Of a stretch of DNA of 64,000 nt, positions 1 through 8,940 are shown piece by piece. Source of the DNA: Trinickia dinghuensis (GTDB taxonomy: Bacteria > Pseudomonadota > Gammaproteobacteria > Burkholderiales > Burkholderiaceae); NCBI RefSeq assembly GCF_003367175.1, contig NZ_QRGA01000019.1, positions 1-64,000 of the forward strand, read 5' to 3'. Both the position numbers and the translations under genes were made by a program. The notes beneath the pieces are model-generated. The model did not search any database. It saw only the letters and a program-made list of their open reading frames with translations, and had not been told where the DNA came from. Each line of letters opens with the position of its first letter. Position 1 is the stretch's first letter.

Positions 1-100
1 AAGGCCCCGCTTCTCTTCGTTCAGTCACACTGACTGCACGAAAGGGCGCAATTCTAGGCGCCTTCCGTGAGTCGTGCAAGCGAAATTTGACGGGATTGTG

Positions 101-877
101 TCAGCGGTTCTTGAACACCGGTTTGCGCTTTTCGAGGAACGCGGCCATCCCCTCTTTTTGATCCTCCGTCGCGAACAAAGAGTGGAACAGCCGGCGCTCG
201 AAACGAATGCCTTCAGCAAGCGTGGTTTCGTAGGCGCTGTTCACCGACTCCTTGATCATCATGACAGCCGGAAGCGGGAACTCGGCGATCGTCGCGGCCG
301 CGGCCAGCGCCTCGTCGAGCAGTGTGGCGGCCGGGACGATCCGCGACACCAGCCCCGCCCGCTCCGCCTCGGCCGAGTCCATGAACCGCGCGGTCAAGCA
401 CATGTCCATCGCCTTGGCCTTCGATACGGCCCGCGGCAGCCGCTGCGAGCCGCCCGCGCCCGGCATCACGCCGAGCTTGATTTCGGGCTGCCCGAATTTC
501 GCCGTATCGGCCGCGATGACGATATCGCACATCATGGCCAGCTCGCACCCGCCGCCGAGCGCAAAGCCGGCCACGGCCGCGATGATCGGCTTGCGTATCG
601 TGCGCACCGTCTCCCAATTGCGCGTGATGTAGTCGCCCTTGTAGACGTCCATATACGTATACGTCGCCATCATGCCGATGTCGGCACCTGCCGCGAACGC
701 CTTTTCGCTGCCGGTGACGACGATCGCGCCGATGTTCTCGTCGGCGTCGAACGCCTGGAGCGCAGCACCGAGTTCGTCCATCAGCGCGTCGTTCAACGCG
801 TTCAACGCCTTCGGCCGGTTCAACGTCACGAGGCCGACACGCCCACGCGTTTCGACCAGAATGTTTTCGTAGCTCAT
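101..877 (-). CDS. paaF: Enoyl-CoA hydratase PaaF (crotonase family)
   Basis: 258-residue crotonase, the usual length. It should hydrate 2,3-dehydroadipyl-CoA in the lower phenylacetate pathway. Visible are the oxyanion-hole segment FAAGAD (61-66), the GGGCE segment with Glu112, and PEIKLG with Glu132. These two Glu are 20 residues apart, as in true hydratases, so hydratase rather than isomerase activity is expected. The ATG at 877 follows a purine-rich GGAGGA on its strand. It is transcribed divergently from paaN and separated from it by a short control region. A general short-chain enoyl-CoA hydratase is the alternative; the paa neighbours favour PaaF. Confidence 0.9.
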   Translation of the reverse strand: MSYENILVETRGRVGLVTLNRPKALNALNDALMDELGAALQAFDADENIGAIVVTGSEKAFAAGADIGMMATYTYMDVYKGDYITRNWETVRTIRKPIIAAVAGFALGGGCELAMMCDIVIAADTAKFGQPEIKLGVMPGAGGSQRLPRAVSKAKAMDMCLTARFMDSAEAERAGLVSRIVPAATLLDEALAAAATIAEFPLPAVMMIKESVNSAYETTLAEGIRFERRLFHSLFATEDQKEGMAAFLEKRKPVFKNR

Positions 878-948
878 CCATCCTCCTTAGGTATCGACCG
901 GGCAAGAAAAGCTTTCGCACCCGCCCGGAAACAATGCTAACATTCGCC

Positions 949-968
949 AACCAACCGGTCGGTCGGTT
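949..968. promoter_or_regulatory. Imperfect palindrome between paaF and paaN, TetR-type operator candidate
   Basis: Arms AACCAACCG and CGGTCGGTT around a central GT form a near-perfect inverted repeat (one mismatch). It sits in the 162-bp divergent spacer between paaF and paaN and is followed by an A+T-rich TTAATTAATA. TetR-family regulators (PaaR in several betaproteobacteria) control paa genes, so this is a reasonable operator candidate. No regulator gene is present beside it in this window. Confidence 0.45.
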
Positions 969-1039
969 AATTAATACGACGCCTCTCCTTTGATTACCGG
1001 CCTGCTCCCACCAACGCCTGGCCTGCCCCTTGTCTCGCT

Positions 1040-2731
1040 ATGACCCATCCTCTATTTGCGAAGCACGAAGACACGCTGAAGAACGCCCTCGACGCCATCG
1101 CCTCGCGCGGCTACTGGAGCCCTTTCGCAGAAATGCCGAGCCCCAAAGTGTACGGGGAAACCGGTAACGCGGACGGCGAAGCAGCCTTCAAGGCGCATCT
1201 CGATCACGAATTCCCGCTCGACCAGCCGAGCACCGGCGATTGGATCGGCGCCGAGCAATCGCCGTTCGGCTTCGCGCTCGGCGTTCGCTACCCCAAGGCC
1301 GACGTCGACGCGCTGATCGGCGCCGCCGCCGCGGCCGAACGGAGCTGGCGCAAGGCCGGCCCGGAAGCATGGGCCGGCGTGAGCCTCGAAATCCTCGCGC
1401 GGCTCAATCGCGCGAGCTTCGAGATCGCCTACAGCGTCATGCACACCACCGGCCAGGCGTTCATGATGGCCTTCCAAGCCGGCGGGCCACACGCGCAAGA
1501 CCGCGCGCTCGAGGCCGTCGCCTACGCTTGGGACGAACTGCGCCGCGTGCCGGCTGGCGCGCACTGGGAGAAGCCCCAAGGCAAGAACCCGCCGCTGGCC
1601 ATGCGCAAGCGCTACACGGTCGTGCCCCGAGGCATCGGTCTCGTGCTGGGTTGCTGCACGTTCCCCACGTGGAACGGCTACCCGGGACTGTTTGCCGATC
1701 TCGCAACGGGCAACACGGTAATCGTGAAGCCGCACCCGGGAGCGATCTTGCCGCTCGCCATCACCGTCCGAATTGCTCGCGACGTGTTGCGCGAAGCCGG
1801 ATTCGATCCGAACGTGGTCACGCTGCTCGCCACGGAGCCGGGTGACGGCCCGCTCGTGCAGGAAATCGCACTGCGTCCGGAAATCAAGCTCATCGACTTC
1901 ACGGGTAGCACGCAAAACGGCACCTGGCTCGAACGCAACGCACACCAAGCGCAAGTGTTCACCGAAAAGGCCGGCGTCAACCAAATCGTCGTCGATTCGG
2001 CGGACGACCTGAAAGCCGCCGTCCGCAATATCGCCTTTTCGCTTGCGCTGTACTCGGGCCAAATGTGCACGGCTCCGCAGAACATTTACGTGCCTCGCGA
2101 CGGCATTCGCACCGCCGAAGGCCACGCTAGCTTCGACGAAGTGGCGCAGGCAATCGCCGGCGCCGTGCAAAAGCTCGTGGCCGACCCGGCGCGAGCGGTC
2201 GAACTGATCGGTGCGATCCAGAACGACGGCATCGCACGCCGGATCGACGAAGCGCGCTCGCTGGGCCACGTGCTCGCGGACAGCCAAACGCTCGAACATC
2301 CCGCCTTCCCGCAAGCGCGCGTGCGCACGCCGCTCGTGCTGCAGTTCGACGCCGCCAAAGATTCGGCGAAGTTCAGCGGCGAATGGTTCGGCCCGATCTC
2401 GTTCGTGATCGCCACGGATTCGACTGCGCAATCGCTCGAATTGGCCGCGTCGCTCGCGGCGCGGCACGGCGCGCTGACACTGTCCGTGTACAGCACCGAC
2501 GAGGCGACGATCGAAGCGGCGCACGATGCGGCGATCGACGGAGGCGTTGCGCTTTCGATCAACCTGACCGGCGGCGTGTTCGTGAATCAGTCGGCGGCGT
2601 TTTCCGACTTCCACGGCACGGGCGCGAACCCGGCGGCCAACGCCGCTTTGACCGACGCCGCGTTCGTTGCGAATCGCTTCCGAGTCGTTCAAAGCCGGAT
2701 CCATGTTGCGCCGCGCGAGCAGTCCGCGTAA
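1040..2731 (+). CDS. paaN: PaaN, aldehyde dehydrogenase of phenylacetate degradation
   Basis: 563-residue aldehyde-dehydrogenase-fold protein of the shorter PaaN type. It should oxidise the semialdehyde formed after ring cleavage. The nucleophile is probably Cys343 (in SGQMC) and the general base Glu309 (in FTEKAG); an NAD(P)-binding segment VIVKPHPG lies at 227-234. E. coli PaaZ is about 680 residues because it also carries a C-terminal MaoC-type hydratase; that domain is absent here, so ring opening needs a separate hydratase. It leads the paaN-pcaF-paaG-paaI run. Confidence 0.9.
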   Translation: MTHPLFAKHEDTLKNALDAIASRGYWSPFAEMPSPKVYGETGNADGEAAFKAHLDHEFPLDQPSTGDWIGAEQSPFGFALGVRYPKADVDALIGAAAAAERSWRKAGPEAWAGVSLEILARLNRASFEIAYSVMHTTGQAFMMAFQAGGPHAQDRALEAVAYAWDELRRVPAGAHWEKPQGKNPPLAMRKRYTVVPRGIGLVLGCCTFPTWNGYPGLFADLATGNTVIVKPHPGAILPLAITVRIARDVLREAGFDPNVVTLLATEPGDGPLVQEIALRPEIKLIDFTGSTQNGTWLERNAHQAQVFTEKAGVNQIVVDSADDLKAAVRNIAFSLALYSGQMCTAPQNIYVPRDGIRTAEGHASFDEVAQAIAGAVQKLVADPARAVELIGAIQNDGIARRIDEARSLGHVLADSQTLEHPAFPQARVRTPLVLQFDAAKDSAKFSGEWFGPISFVIATDSTAQSLELAASLAARHGALTLSVYSTDEATIEAAHDAAIDGGVALSINLTGGVFVNQSAAFSDFHGTGANPAANAALTDAAFVANRFRVVQSRIHVAPREQSA

Positions 2732-2765
2732 GTCAGCCGAACGGCATAGTCCGTCCGGCCGAATG

Positions 2766-2783
2766 GAGCCGGTTCGCCGGCTC
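2766..2783 (+). other. Intercistronic hairpin between paaN and pcaF
   Basis: GAGCCGG and CCGGCTC form a perfect 7-bp stem around a TTCG loop in the 115-bp paaN-pcaF spacer. No T-run follows, so a classic intrinsic terminator is unlikely. It may be an mRNA-stability or processing element; this is inference. Confidence 0.4.
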
Positions 2784-2846
2784 TCCTAATATTGAGTCGA
2801 TAGGCCCTGTCGTGTTGGCGGGGCCCCGTTCACTGGAAGTCATCCA

Positions 2847-4049
2847 ATGACCGATGCCTATATCTGCGATGCCATTCGCACCCCGATCGGCCGCTACGGC
2901 GGCGCACTGAAGGACGTTCGAGCCGACGATCTCGCGGCCGTACCCATCAAGGCGCTCATGGAGCGCAACGCCGGCGTCGACTGGCGCACGCTGGACGACA
3001 TCCTCTACGGATGTGCGAACCAAGCAGGCGAAGACAACCGCAACGTCGCACGCATGGCCGCGCTGCTGGCCGGATTGCCGACCGATGCGCCGGGCGCCAC
3101 GATCAACCGGCTCTGCGGTTCGGGCATGGATGCCGTCGGCTCGGCCGCGCGTGCGATCAAAGCCGGCGAGGCGCGCTTGATGATCGCGGGCGGCGTGGAA
3201 AGCATGACGCGCGCGCCGTTCGTGATGGGCAAGGCATCGAGCGCCTTTGCCCGGCAAGCCGAGATCTTCGATACGACGATCGGCTGGCGTTTCGTCAATG
3301 CCCGCCTGAAGGCGCAATACGGCATCGATTCGATGCCCGAGACCGGCGAAAACGTCGCGGCGCAGTTTTCGGTGAGCCGCGCGGATCAGGACGCTTTCGC
3401 GCTGCGCAGCCAGCAGAAGGCGGCGCGCGCCCAGCAGGACGGCTCGCTCGCGCAAGAGATCGCCGCCGTCGAAATTGCGCAGAAGAAAGGCGAACCGCTA
3501 ATCGTGGCACGCGACGAGCATCCGCGCGAAACGTCGCTCGAAGCGCTGGCCAAACTCAAAGCCATCGTGCGCCCAGACGGGACGGTCACGGCAGGAAACG
3601 CATCGGGCGTCAACGACGGCGCCTGCGCGCTGCTGCTCGCCAATGACGAAGCGGCGTCCCAGTACGGCCTGCGCCGGCGCGCACGCGTCATGGGCATGGC
3701 AACGGCGGGCGTCGAGCCGCGCATCATGGGCATCGGGCCGGCACCGGCCACTCAGAAGCTGCTGCAACGGCTCGAGATGTCGCTTTCGCAATTCGACGTC
3801 ATCGAGTTGAACGAAGCATTCGCTTCGCAGGGCCTCGCGGTATTGCGCATGCTCGGCGTCGCCGAAGATGACCCTCGCGTCAACCCGAACGGCGGCGCGA
3901 TTGCACTCGGCCATCCGCTCGGCGCATCGGGCGCACGGCTCATTACCACCGCCTTGTATCAACTCGAGCGCACCGGCGGCCGCTACGCGCTGTGCACGAT
4001 GTGCATCGGCGTCGGCCAAGGCATCGCTCTCGCCATCGAGCGCGTGTAA
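2847..4049 (+). CDS. pcaF: 3-oxoadipyl-CoA thiolase
   Basis: 400-residue type II thiolase of standard length. It cleaves 3-oxoadipyl-CoA to succinyl-CoA and acetyl-CoA, the last step of phenylacetate (and beta-ketoadipate) breakdown; PaaJ is the equivalent name in paa operons. The acylated nucleophile is Cys90 in NRLCGSGMD, the catalytic His is His356 in ALGHPLGASGAR, and the second Cys is Cys386 in CIGVGQG. All family signatures are intact. It lies between paaN and paaG on the same strand, which supports the 3-oxoadipyl-CoA specificity over acetoacetyl-CoA. Confidence 0.92.
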   Translation: MTDAYICDAIRTPIGRYGGALKDVRADDLAAVPIKALMERNAGVDWRTLDDILYGCANQAGEDNRNVARMAALLAGLPTDAPGATINRLCGSGMDAVGSAARAIKAGEARLMIAGGVESMTRAPFVMGKASSAFARQAEIFDTTIGWRFVNARLKAQYGIDSMPETGENVAAQFSVSRADQDAFALRSQQKAARAQQDGSLAQEIAAVEIAQKKGEPLIVARDEHPRETSLEALAKLKAIVRPDGTVTAGNASGVNDGACALLLANDEAASQYGLRRRARVMGMATAGVEPRIMGIGPAPATQKLLQRLEMSLSQFDVIELNEAFASQGLAVLRMLGVAEDDPRVNPNGGAIALGHPLGASGARLITTALYQLERTGGRYALCTMCIGVGQGIALAIERV

Positions 4050-4114
4050 CCGACCAAGCGCAGCCGGCGATTTCCGCCCCGGCTGCGCGATGGAGCCAAT
4101 GAGGAGACGATTGA

Positions 4115-4909
4115 ATGCAGCAATATGAAGCGATTCGCGTCGAAATCGACGCCGCCGCGCACGTTGCCACGGTGACGCTGAACCGTCCCGAGAAGCTGAA
4201 CAGCTTCACGCGTGCGATGCATAAGGAATTGAGCGCCGCACTGGACGAGGCGGTCGAAGCAGGTGTGCGCGCGCTCGTTTTGACGGGCGCGGGACGCGGA
4301 TTTTGCGCAGGCCAGGATCTCGCGGATCTGAGCTTCGAGCCGGGGGCATCGACCGACCTCGGCACGCTGATCGACGAACACTTCAATCCGCTCGTGCGCC
4401 GTCTCCAGGCACTGCCGCTGCCCGTCATCGCAGCCGTGAACGGCATTGCGGCCGGCGCAGGCGCGAACCTCGCCCTCGCCTGCGACATCGCGATCGCTGC
4501 TCGATCGAGCAGCTTCGCGCAATCGTTCGTCAAGATCGGTCTCGTCCCCGATTCGGGCGGCACGGCATTTCTGCCGCAGCGTCTTGGAATGGCGCGCGCG
4601 CTCGGCCTCGCCATCACGGGAGAGAAGATCGGCGCCGAACAGGCGGAGCGCTGGGGGCTCGTCTGGCAGGTCGTCGACGACGCCGAACTGCTCGCTTCCG
4701 CCAAAGCGCTCGCCGCCCAACTGGCCCAGCAACCCACTCGTGCCATTGCCGCCATCAAGCGTGCCATGCGTGCGAGCGCGACGAACACGCTCGATCAGCA
4801 ACTCGACCTCGAACGCGATCTGCAGCGCGAACTCGGCAATTCATACGATTACACGGAAGGCGTGCAAGCGTTCATTCAGAAGCGCGCACCGCGCTTCGAG
4901 GGGCGTTGA
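4115..4909 (+). CDS. paaG: Ring-1,2-epoxyphenylacetyl-CoA isomerase PaaG
   Basis: 264-residue crotonase-fold isomerase. PaaG converts the ring epoxide of phenylacetyl-CoA to the seven-membered oxepin-CoA and also isomerises later double bonds. The segment GRGFCAGQDLADL (60-72) is typical of the PaaG branch. Asp146 in LVPDSGGT replaces the second Glu of hydratases, as expected for an isomerase. A GAGGAG ribosome-binding site lies about 9 bases before the ATG. The gene ends one base before the start of paaI, indicating translational coupling. Confidence 0.92.
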   Translation: MQQYEAIRVEIDAAAHVATVTLNRPEKLNSFTRAMHKELSAALDEAVEAGVRALVLTGAGRGFCAGQDLADLSFEPGASTDLGTLIDEHFNPLVRRLQALPLPVIAAVNGIAAGAGANLALACDIAIAARSSSFAQSFVKIGLVPDSGGTAFLPQRLGMARALGLAITGEKIGAEQAERWGLVWQVVDDAELLASAKALAAQLAQQPTRAIAAIKRAMRASATNTLDQQLDLERDLQRELGNSYDYTEGVQAFIQKRAPRFEGR

Positions 4910-4910
4910 G

Positions 4911-5390
4911 ATGTCGGCTTCAGACTGGCAAGCAACGCGCGCGGCCGCTACCCCGCTATCGATGTCGCCGGACGAACTGGCACGCGCGGTCGGACACGCT
5001 ATGTACGACTCGGATGCCTGCAGCCAAGCGCTCGGCTTCGAACTCGCCGAAGTACGGCCCGGCTATGCGCGCATGCGCGCCACCGTGCGCGCAGACTTCC
5101 TCAACGGACACGCGATCTGCCACGGCGGGCTCATTTTCACGCTAGCCGATTCGACATTCGCGTTCGCCTGCAATTCGTACAACGTCAATACGGTCGCGTC
5201 GGGATGCTCGATCGAATTCTTGCGCCCGGTTCACGGTGGAGACGTTCTGACCGCCGAGGCCGTCGAGCAAACGCTCAGCGGGCGCACCGGGATATACGAC
5301 ATTCGTGTCACCAATAGCGCCGGAGAAACGGTCGCGATGTTCCGCGGCAAGTCCGCGAACATCAAGGGACACGTGATTCCGCCCACGTGA
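4911..5390 (+). CDS. paaI: Hydroxyphenylacetyl-CoA thioesterase PaaI
   Basis: 159-residue hotdog-fold thioesterase. PaaI removes CoA from dead-end hydroxylated phenylacetyl-CoA products and so protects the CoA pool. The hotdog signature HAICHGGLIFTLADS is visible, with the HGG turn ahead of the central helix. The ATG at 4911 is chosen because it follows the paaG stop (TGAG-ATG) and gives the usual family length; the frame extends far upstream inside paaG but that part is not protein-like. Confidence 0.9.
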   Translation: MSASDWQATRAAATPLSMSPDELARAVGHAMYDSDACSQALGFELAEVRPGYARMRATVRADFLNGHAICHGGLIFTLADSTFAFACNSYNVNTVASGCSIEFLRPVHGGDVLTAEAVEQTLSGRTGIYDIRVTNSAGETVAMFRGKSANIKGHVIPPT

Positions 5391-5393
5391 CGC

Positions 5394-5440
5394 AGCAGCC
5401 GCTTGCGCCGGGGCCTACCTCACCGGCGCAAGCGGCTGCT
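5394..5440. repeat. Perfect 18-bp inverted repeat between paaI and paaK
   Basis: AGCAGCCGCTTGCGCCGG (5394-5411) and its exact reverse complement (5423-5440) flank an 11-base loop. It begins 4 bases after the paaI stop. There is no U-run just after the stem, so it is not a textbook terminator, but an RNA hairpin of this size would be extremely stable and could separate paaK expression from the upstream genes. An A+T-rich stretch and AGGAG follow before paaK. Confidence 0.7.
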
Positions 5441-5524
5441 CGCGAAACGCCATTTGCCATACGCGACGGGCAGCGTTCGCATGCCCGCAGGCAGCTATTT
5501 TTTTAATGAAATAGGAGACATGCG

Positions 5525-6823
5525 ATGAACACCGCGCTGCCGCTCGATCCGATCGAGACCGCGAGCCGAGACGAGCTCGCCGCCCTGCAGCTCGAACGGC
5601 TCAAATGGTCGCTCAAGCACGCCTACGAGAACTCCGTCGTCTATCGACGCAAGTTCGACGAGGCGGGCGTGCGCCCGGAAGACCTCACAACGCTGGCCGA
5701 TCTCTCGCGTTTCCCGTTCACGACGAAAAGCGATTTGCGCGACAACTATCCGTTCGGGATGTTTGCCGTACCGCAGGACAAAATCTCGCGCATCCACGCA
5801 TCGTCGGGCACCACCGGCAAGCCGACCGTCGTCGGGTATACGGCGCGGGACATCGACACGTGGGCCAATCTCGTCGCGCGTTCGATCCGCGCGGCCGGAG
5901 CCCGGCGCGGCGACAAGGTGCACATCAGCTACGGCTACGGCCTATTCACGGGCGGGCTCGGCGCGCACTACGGTGCCGAACGTGCCGGCCTGACGGTGAT
6001 CCCGTTCGGCGGCGGCCAAACTGAAAAGCAAGTGCAGCTGATCCAGGATTTCAAGCCCGACATCATCATGGTGACGCCGAGCTACATGCTGTCGATCGCC
6101 GATGAACTCGAACGGCAAGGCGTCGACCCGGCGCACTGCTCGCTGCGCATCGGCATCTTCGGTGCCGAGCCTTGGACAAACGACATGCGCCGCGCCATCG
6201 AAGTACGCATGGGTATCGACGCGGTCGATATCTACGGCCTGTCCGAAGTGATCGGCCCGGGCGTCGCCTCCGAATGCGTCGAGACGAAAGACGGCCCGAC
6301 GATCTGGGAAGATCACTTCTACCCCGAGATCATCGATCCGATCACGGGAGCAGTGCTGCCCGACGGCGAATTCGGCGAACTCGTCTTCACCTCGCTCACG
6401 AAAGAAGCGTTGCCGATCATCCGCTATCGGACGCGCGACCTGACGCGCTTGCTGCCCGGCACCGCGCGCACCATGCGCCGGATGGAAAAGATCACGGGGC
6501 GCTCGGACGACATGATGATCATACGCGGCGTCAACGTCTTCCCGACGCAGATCGAAGAGTTGCTGCTCAAGCAGCCGTCGCTGGCGCCGCACTACCAGAT
6601 CGTGCTCACCAAGGAAGGACCGCTCGACGTGATGACCCTGAACGTCGAGCCCTGCCCCGACACGCGGGCCGACGACACGGCACTCGCGGCCGCGAAAACC
6701 GCACTGGCGTATGACATCAAAGCGCTGATCGGGGTGACGGCTGTCGTGAACGTTCTACCGGTGAACGGCATCGAGCGATCGGTCGGCAAGGCGAAGCGCG
6801 TCGTCGATAAACGATCGGTTTAA
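5525..6823 (+). CDS. paaK: Phenylacetate-CoA ligase PaaK
   Basis: 432-residue AMP-forming ligase that activates phenylacetate to phenylacetyl-CoA and so commits it to the pathway. The adenylate-forming motif SSGTTGKP is at residues 93-100; a YGLSEVIGPG segment and the C-terminal hinge region RSDDMMIIRGVNVFP are also typical. Length matches PaaK (about 430-440). An AGGAG site lies 7 bases before the chosen ATG. A large hairpin separates it from paaI, so it may have its own transcript. Confidence 0.95.
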   Translation: MNTALPLDPIETASRDELAALQLERLKWSLKHAYENSVVYRRKFDEAGVRPEDLTTLADLSRFPFTTKSDLRDNYPFGMFAVPQDKISRIHASSGTTGKPTVVGYTARDIDTWANLVARSIRAAGARRGDKVHISYGYGLFTGGLGAHYGAERAGLTVIPFGGGQTEKQVQLIQDFKPDIIMVTPSYMLSIADELERQGVDPAHCSLRIGIFGAEPWTNDMRRAIEVRMGIDAVDIYGLSEVIGPGVASECVETKDGPTIWEDHFYPEIIDPITGAVLPDGEFGELVFTSLTKEALPIIRYRTRDLTRLLPGTARTMRRMEKITGRSDDMMIIRGVNVFPTQIEELLLKQPSLAPHYQIVLTKEGPLDVMTLNVEPCPDTRADDTALAAAKTALAYDIKALIGVTAVVNVLPVNGIERSVGKAKRVVDKRSV

Positions 6824-6869
6824 CGCTAGGCGCGAAGGGACTGGGCCGCCAAGCTAGGGCCGCCTAGGT

Positions 6870-6895
6870 GCGGCCGGCTATGACTGGCCGGCCGC
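6870..6895. terminator. Hairpin between convergent paaK and mltA
   Basis: GCGGCCGGC and GCCGGCCGC form a perfect 9-bp stem around an 8-base loop in the 148-bp convergent spacer. No strong T-run follows on either strand, so termination efficiency is uncertain. Its position suits a shared bidirectional terminator. Confidence 0.5.
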
Positions 6896-6971
6896 TCGCC
6901 AAGCCTCATCAACCTTCGCCGAGCCGCACTCAATCCATGCGCGCAGCCGGCTACGCACGCATCCACAAAGC

Positions 6972-8090
6972 TCACGAATTAGGCAGCAGCAGCCACATCC
7001 GCCCGGCTTGCTTCATTTTGCCGGCCAGATCGCCGGCATCGTCGCCCAGCCCCCAAAAGTAATCGGCACGCACCCCCCCGCGAATCGCGCTGCCCGTATC
7101 CTGAGCGAACACGAGCCGATTCATCGGCGTATTCGTGAACGGCCGCGTCGTCGCCAAGAACACCGGCGTGCCGAGCGGAATCGACGAGGGATCGACGGCG
7201 ATGGAGCGTTCCGGCGTGAGCGGCACGCCCAACGCGCCGATCGGCCCGTCGCCGCCGTCCGATGCCGCCTGTGTCGGCGGCATGTCGCGGAAGAAGACGA
7301 ATCGCGGATTCACGTCGAGCAGGCTCGTCAAGCGCGCCGGATTCGCACGCGCCCAGGCCTTGATGCCTTGCATCGTAGCCTGGGCCGGCGTGATCTCGCC
7401 GTGATCGAGCAGCCACCGGCCGATCGATCGATAAGGCTGGTTATTCGTGCCGCCGAATCCGACGCGCATGACACCGCCATCGTCGAGCACGATGCGTCCC
7501 GACCCTTGCACCTGCAAAAAGAACGCTTCGATCGGGTCGTCGACCCAGACGAGTTCGTTGCCCTGAAGCAGGCCCGAGCGTTCGAGTTCGGCGCGCGGCG
7601 GCAGCGCCGTGCCCGGCCGATAGCCGGACGGCCAATGATAGAGCGGGTATTGATACGGTCCACGCCGAGTACGCGCGCCGTGCAGCAGCGGCTCGTAATA
7701 GCCGGTGACGAGACCGTCGACCGATCCGTCGCTGTTGGCGAGCTGAAAGGGGGTGAAATACGTTTCGAAGAACGAGCGCGTGGCGGTGGCGTCAAGATCG
7801 TCGAGCTGCGATGCCGCCGCGCAAGCGCGTCGCCAATTGGCCAGTTGCCCGACTCGCAGGCAATTCTCGCGCAGCGCGGCCGCCGCGCCGATCAGCGAAT
7901 CGTCGGCCCATCCCGGCACCTGCTGCCACGCAACCTGCGTGAGCCGGCCGGGCGACAGCGCTCCCGTCACGGAAGGCACACCGCCCGGGGGGGCGGCGGG
8001 CCGCACGATCGCTCCGCCGCCGCACGCGGCCAGGAGCACGGCTGCCGCGAGAGCGGCCACCCGGCCGAGGAACGACGAGGGAATGCGCAT
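6972..8090 (-). CDS. mltA: Membrane-bound lytic murein transglycosylase A
   Basis: 372-residue outer-membrane lipoprotein that cleaves peptidoglycan glycan strands with 1,6-anhydro products. The start at 8090 is chosen because it gives a clean lipoprotein signal: basic MRIPSSFLGR, hydrophobic core, lipobox LLAAC with Cys23. The MltA barrel domain follows, and the C-terminal 3D domain has the Asp-bearing FAQDTGSAI and ADYFWG segments needed for catalysis. A longer frame reaching 8198 exists but would bury the signal peptide. The gene is convergent with paaK. Confidence 0.9.
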   Translation of the reverse strand: MRIPSSFLGRVAALAAAVLLAACGGGAIVRPAAPPGGVPSVTGALSPGRLTQVAWQQVPGWADDSLIGAAAALRENCLRVGQLANWRRACAAASQLDDLDATATRSFFETYFTPFQLANSDGSVDGLVTGYYEPLLHGARTRRGPYQYPLYHWPSGYRPGTALPPRAELERSGLLQGNELVWVDDPIEAFFLQVQGSGRIVLDDGGVMRVGFGGTNNQPYRSIGRWLLDHGEITPAQATMQGIKAWARANPARLTSLLDVNPRFVFFRDMPPTQAASDGGDGPIGALGVPLTPERSIAVDPSSIPLGTPVFLATTRPFTNTPMNRLVFAQDTGSAIRGGVRADYFWGLGDDAGDLAGKMKQAGRMWLLLPNS

Positions 8091-8118
8091 ACAATGTTCG
8101 CTCTTTATGGAAATCGCC

Positions 8119-8277
8119 ATGTCCGCTCTATTAAACGAATACCCGATGCTGATCTTCGCACTCGAGGCGCTCGCCGCCTTGGCATTGCTCGTGATCATCG
8201 TCGTCTGGACGATGTCGGGTAGGAAGAAAGACGGGCGGACGGGGGCAAGCGCGGGCGATCGCGGAGCACGCCGGTAA
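8119..8277 (+). CDS. Possible small single-TM protein
   Basis: 52-residue frame (56 if the ATG at 8107 is used) opening with MSALLNEYPMLIF, a hydrophobic helix of about 20 residues, then a basic tail GRKK. The layout, an N-out helix with a positive cytoplasmic end, is typical of real small membrane proteins. It starts only 28 bases from the divergent mltA start, and the ribosome-binding site is weak (GGA). I do not recognise a family. It may be real or a chance frame. Confidence 0.35.
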   Translation: MSALLNEYPMLIFALEALAALALLVIIVVWTMSGRKKDGRTGASAGDRGARR

Positions 8278-8369
8278 GTTCGGAGTCCATAAGCTCGGAA
8301 ATAAGCCGCGAAAGGAAGAGAAGAGATCTTCTTGCATTGCCGCGCCGTACGCTTCGCGCCCGCGGTGCG

Positions 8370-8744
8370 TCAATGCAGCGTACGAGGCATGTGCAGCGCG
8401 AATTCGGGCACGGGCGCATCGAAGCGCTCGCCGTCGTCGGCCACGCAAAAGTAAGCACCGCGCATCGTTCCGACCGGTGTTTCGATCACGGCCCAGCTCG
8501 TGTACTCGAATTGCTCGCCCGGCTGCAGAAGCGGCTGATGGCCGACCACACCGAGCCCTTTCACCTCCTGCACGTGGCCCTCGCTATCGGTGATGATCCA
8601 GTGGCGTGCGATCAGCTGCGCCGCCACCTGGCCCGTGTTACGGATCGTAAGCGTGTAGGCGAACGCATACTGCCGGCGCTCCGGATCGGACTGCTCGGGC
8701 AAATAGCGCGTCTGCGCCGACACGCTGAATTGATACTGGCTCAT
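8370..8744 (-). CDS. apaG: ApaG domain protein (Co2+/Mg2+ efflux-associated)
   Basis: 124-residue single-domain ApaG protein with an immunoglobulin-like beta fold. Recognisable segments are FAYTLTIRNTG, ITDSEGHVQEVKGLGVVGHQP and FEYTSWAVIETPVGTMRG, which define the family. ApaG has been linked to cobalt/magnesium resistance and, in other organisms, to diadenosine or pyrophosphate binding; the exact role here is unknown. It is divergent from rpe. Confidence 0.93.
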   Translation of the reverse strand: MSQYQFSVSAQTRYLPEQSDPERRQYAFAYTLTIRNTGQVAAQLIARHWIITDSEGHVQEVKGLGVVGHQPLLQPGEQFEYTSWAVIETPVGTMRGAYFCVADDGERFDAPVPEFALHMPRTLH

Positions 8745-8940
8745 CGTGATGGGGTTCTCTGAAGGATCGCGGCTGCCGGTTTCGCATTCTGATCGATGCG
8801 AACCCCGGCCGCAACCGCCACGGCGGTAGCGAAATACGAGCGAGCCCGACGCGGTAAAATACGAGTTTTCCGCCCGGCGGCCCTGTGCAACCCTCAGCAG
8901 CCCTAAACCGCCCTTCTTCGGCTATCTCGTTTCTCTCGCC

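Noticed and set aside
74-940. Long plus-strand frame opposite paaF
   Set aside because: It mirrors paaF in a G+C-rich region and is Arg/His-rich without domains. The same reasoning removes most long opposite-strand frames in the window.
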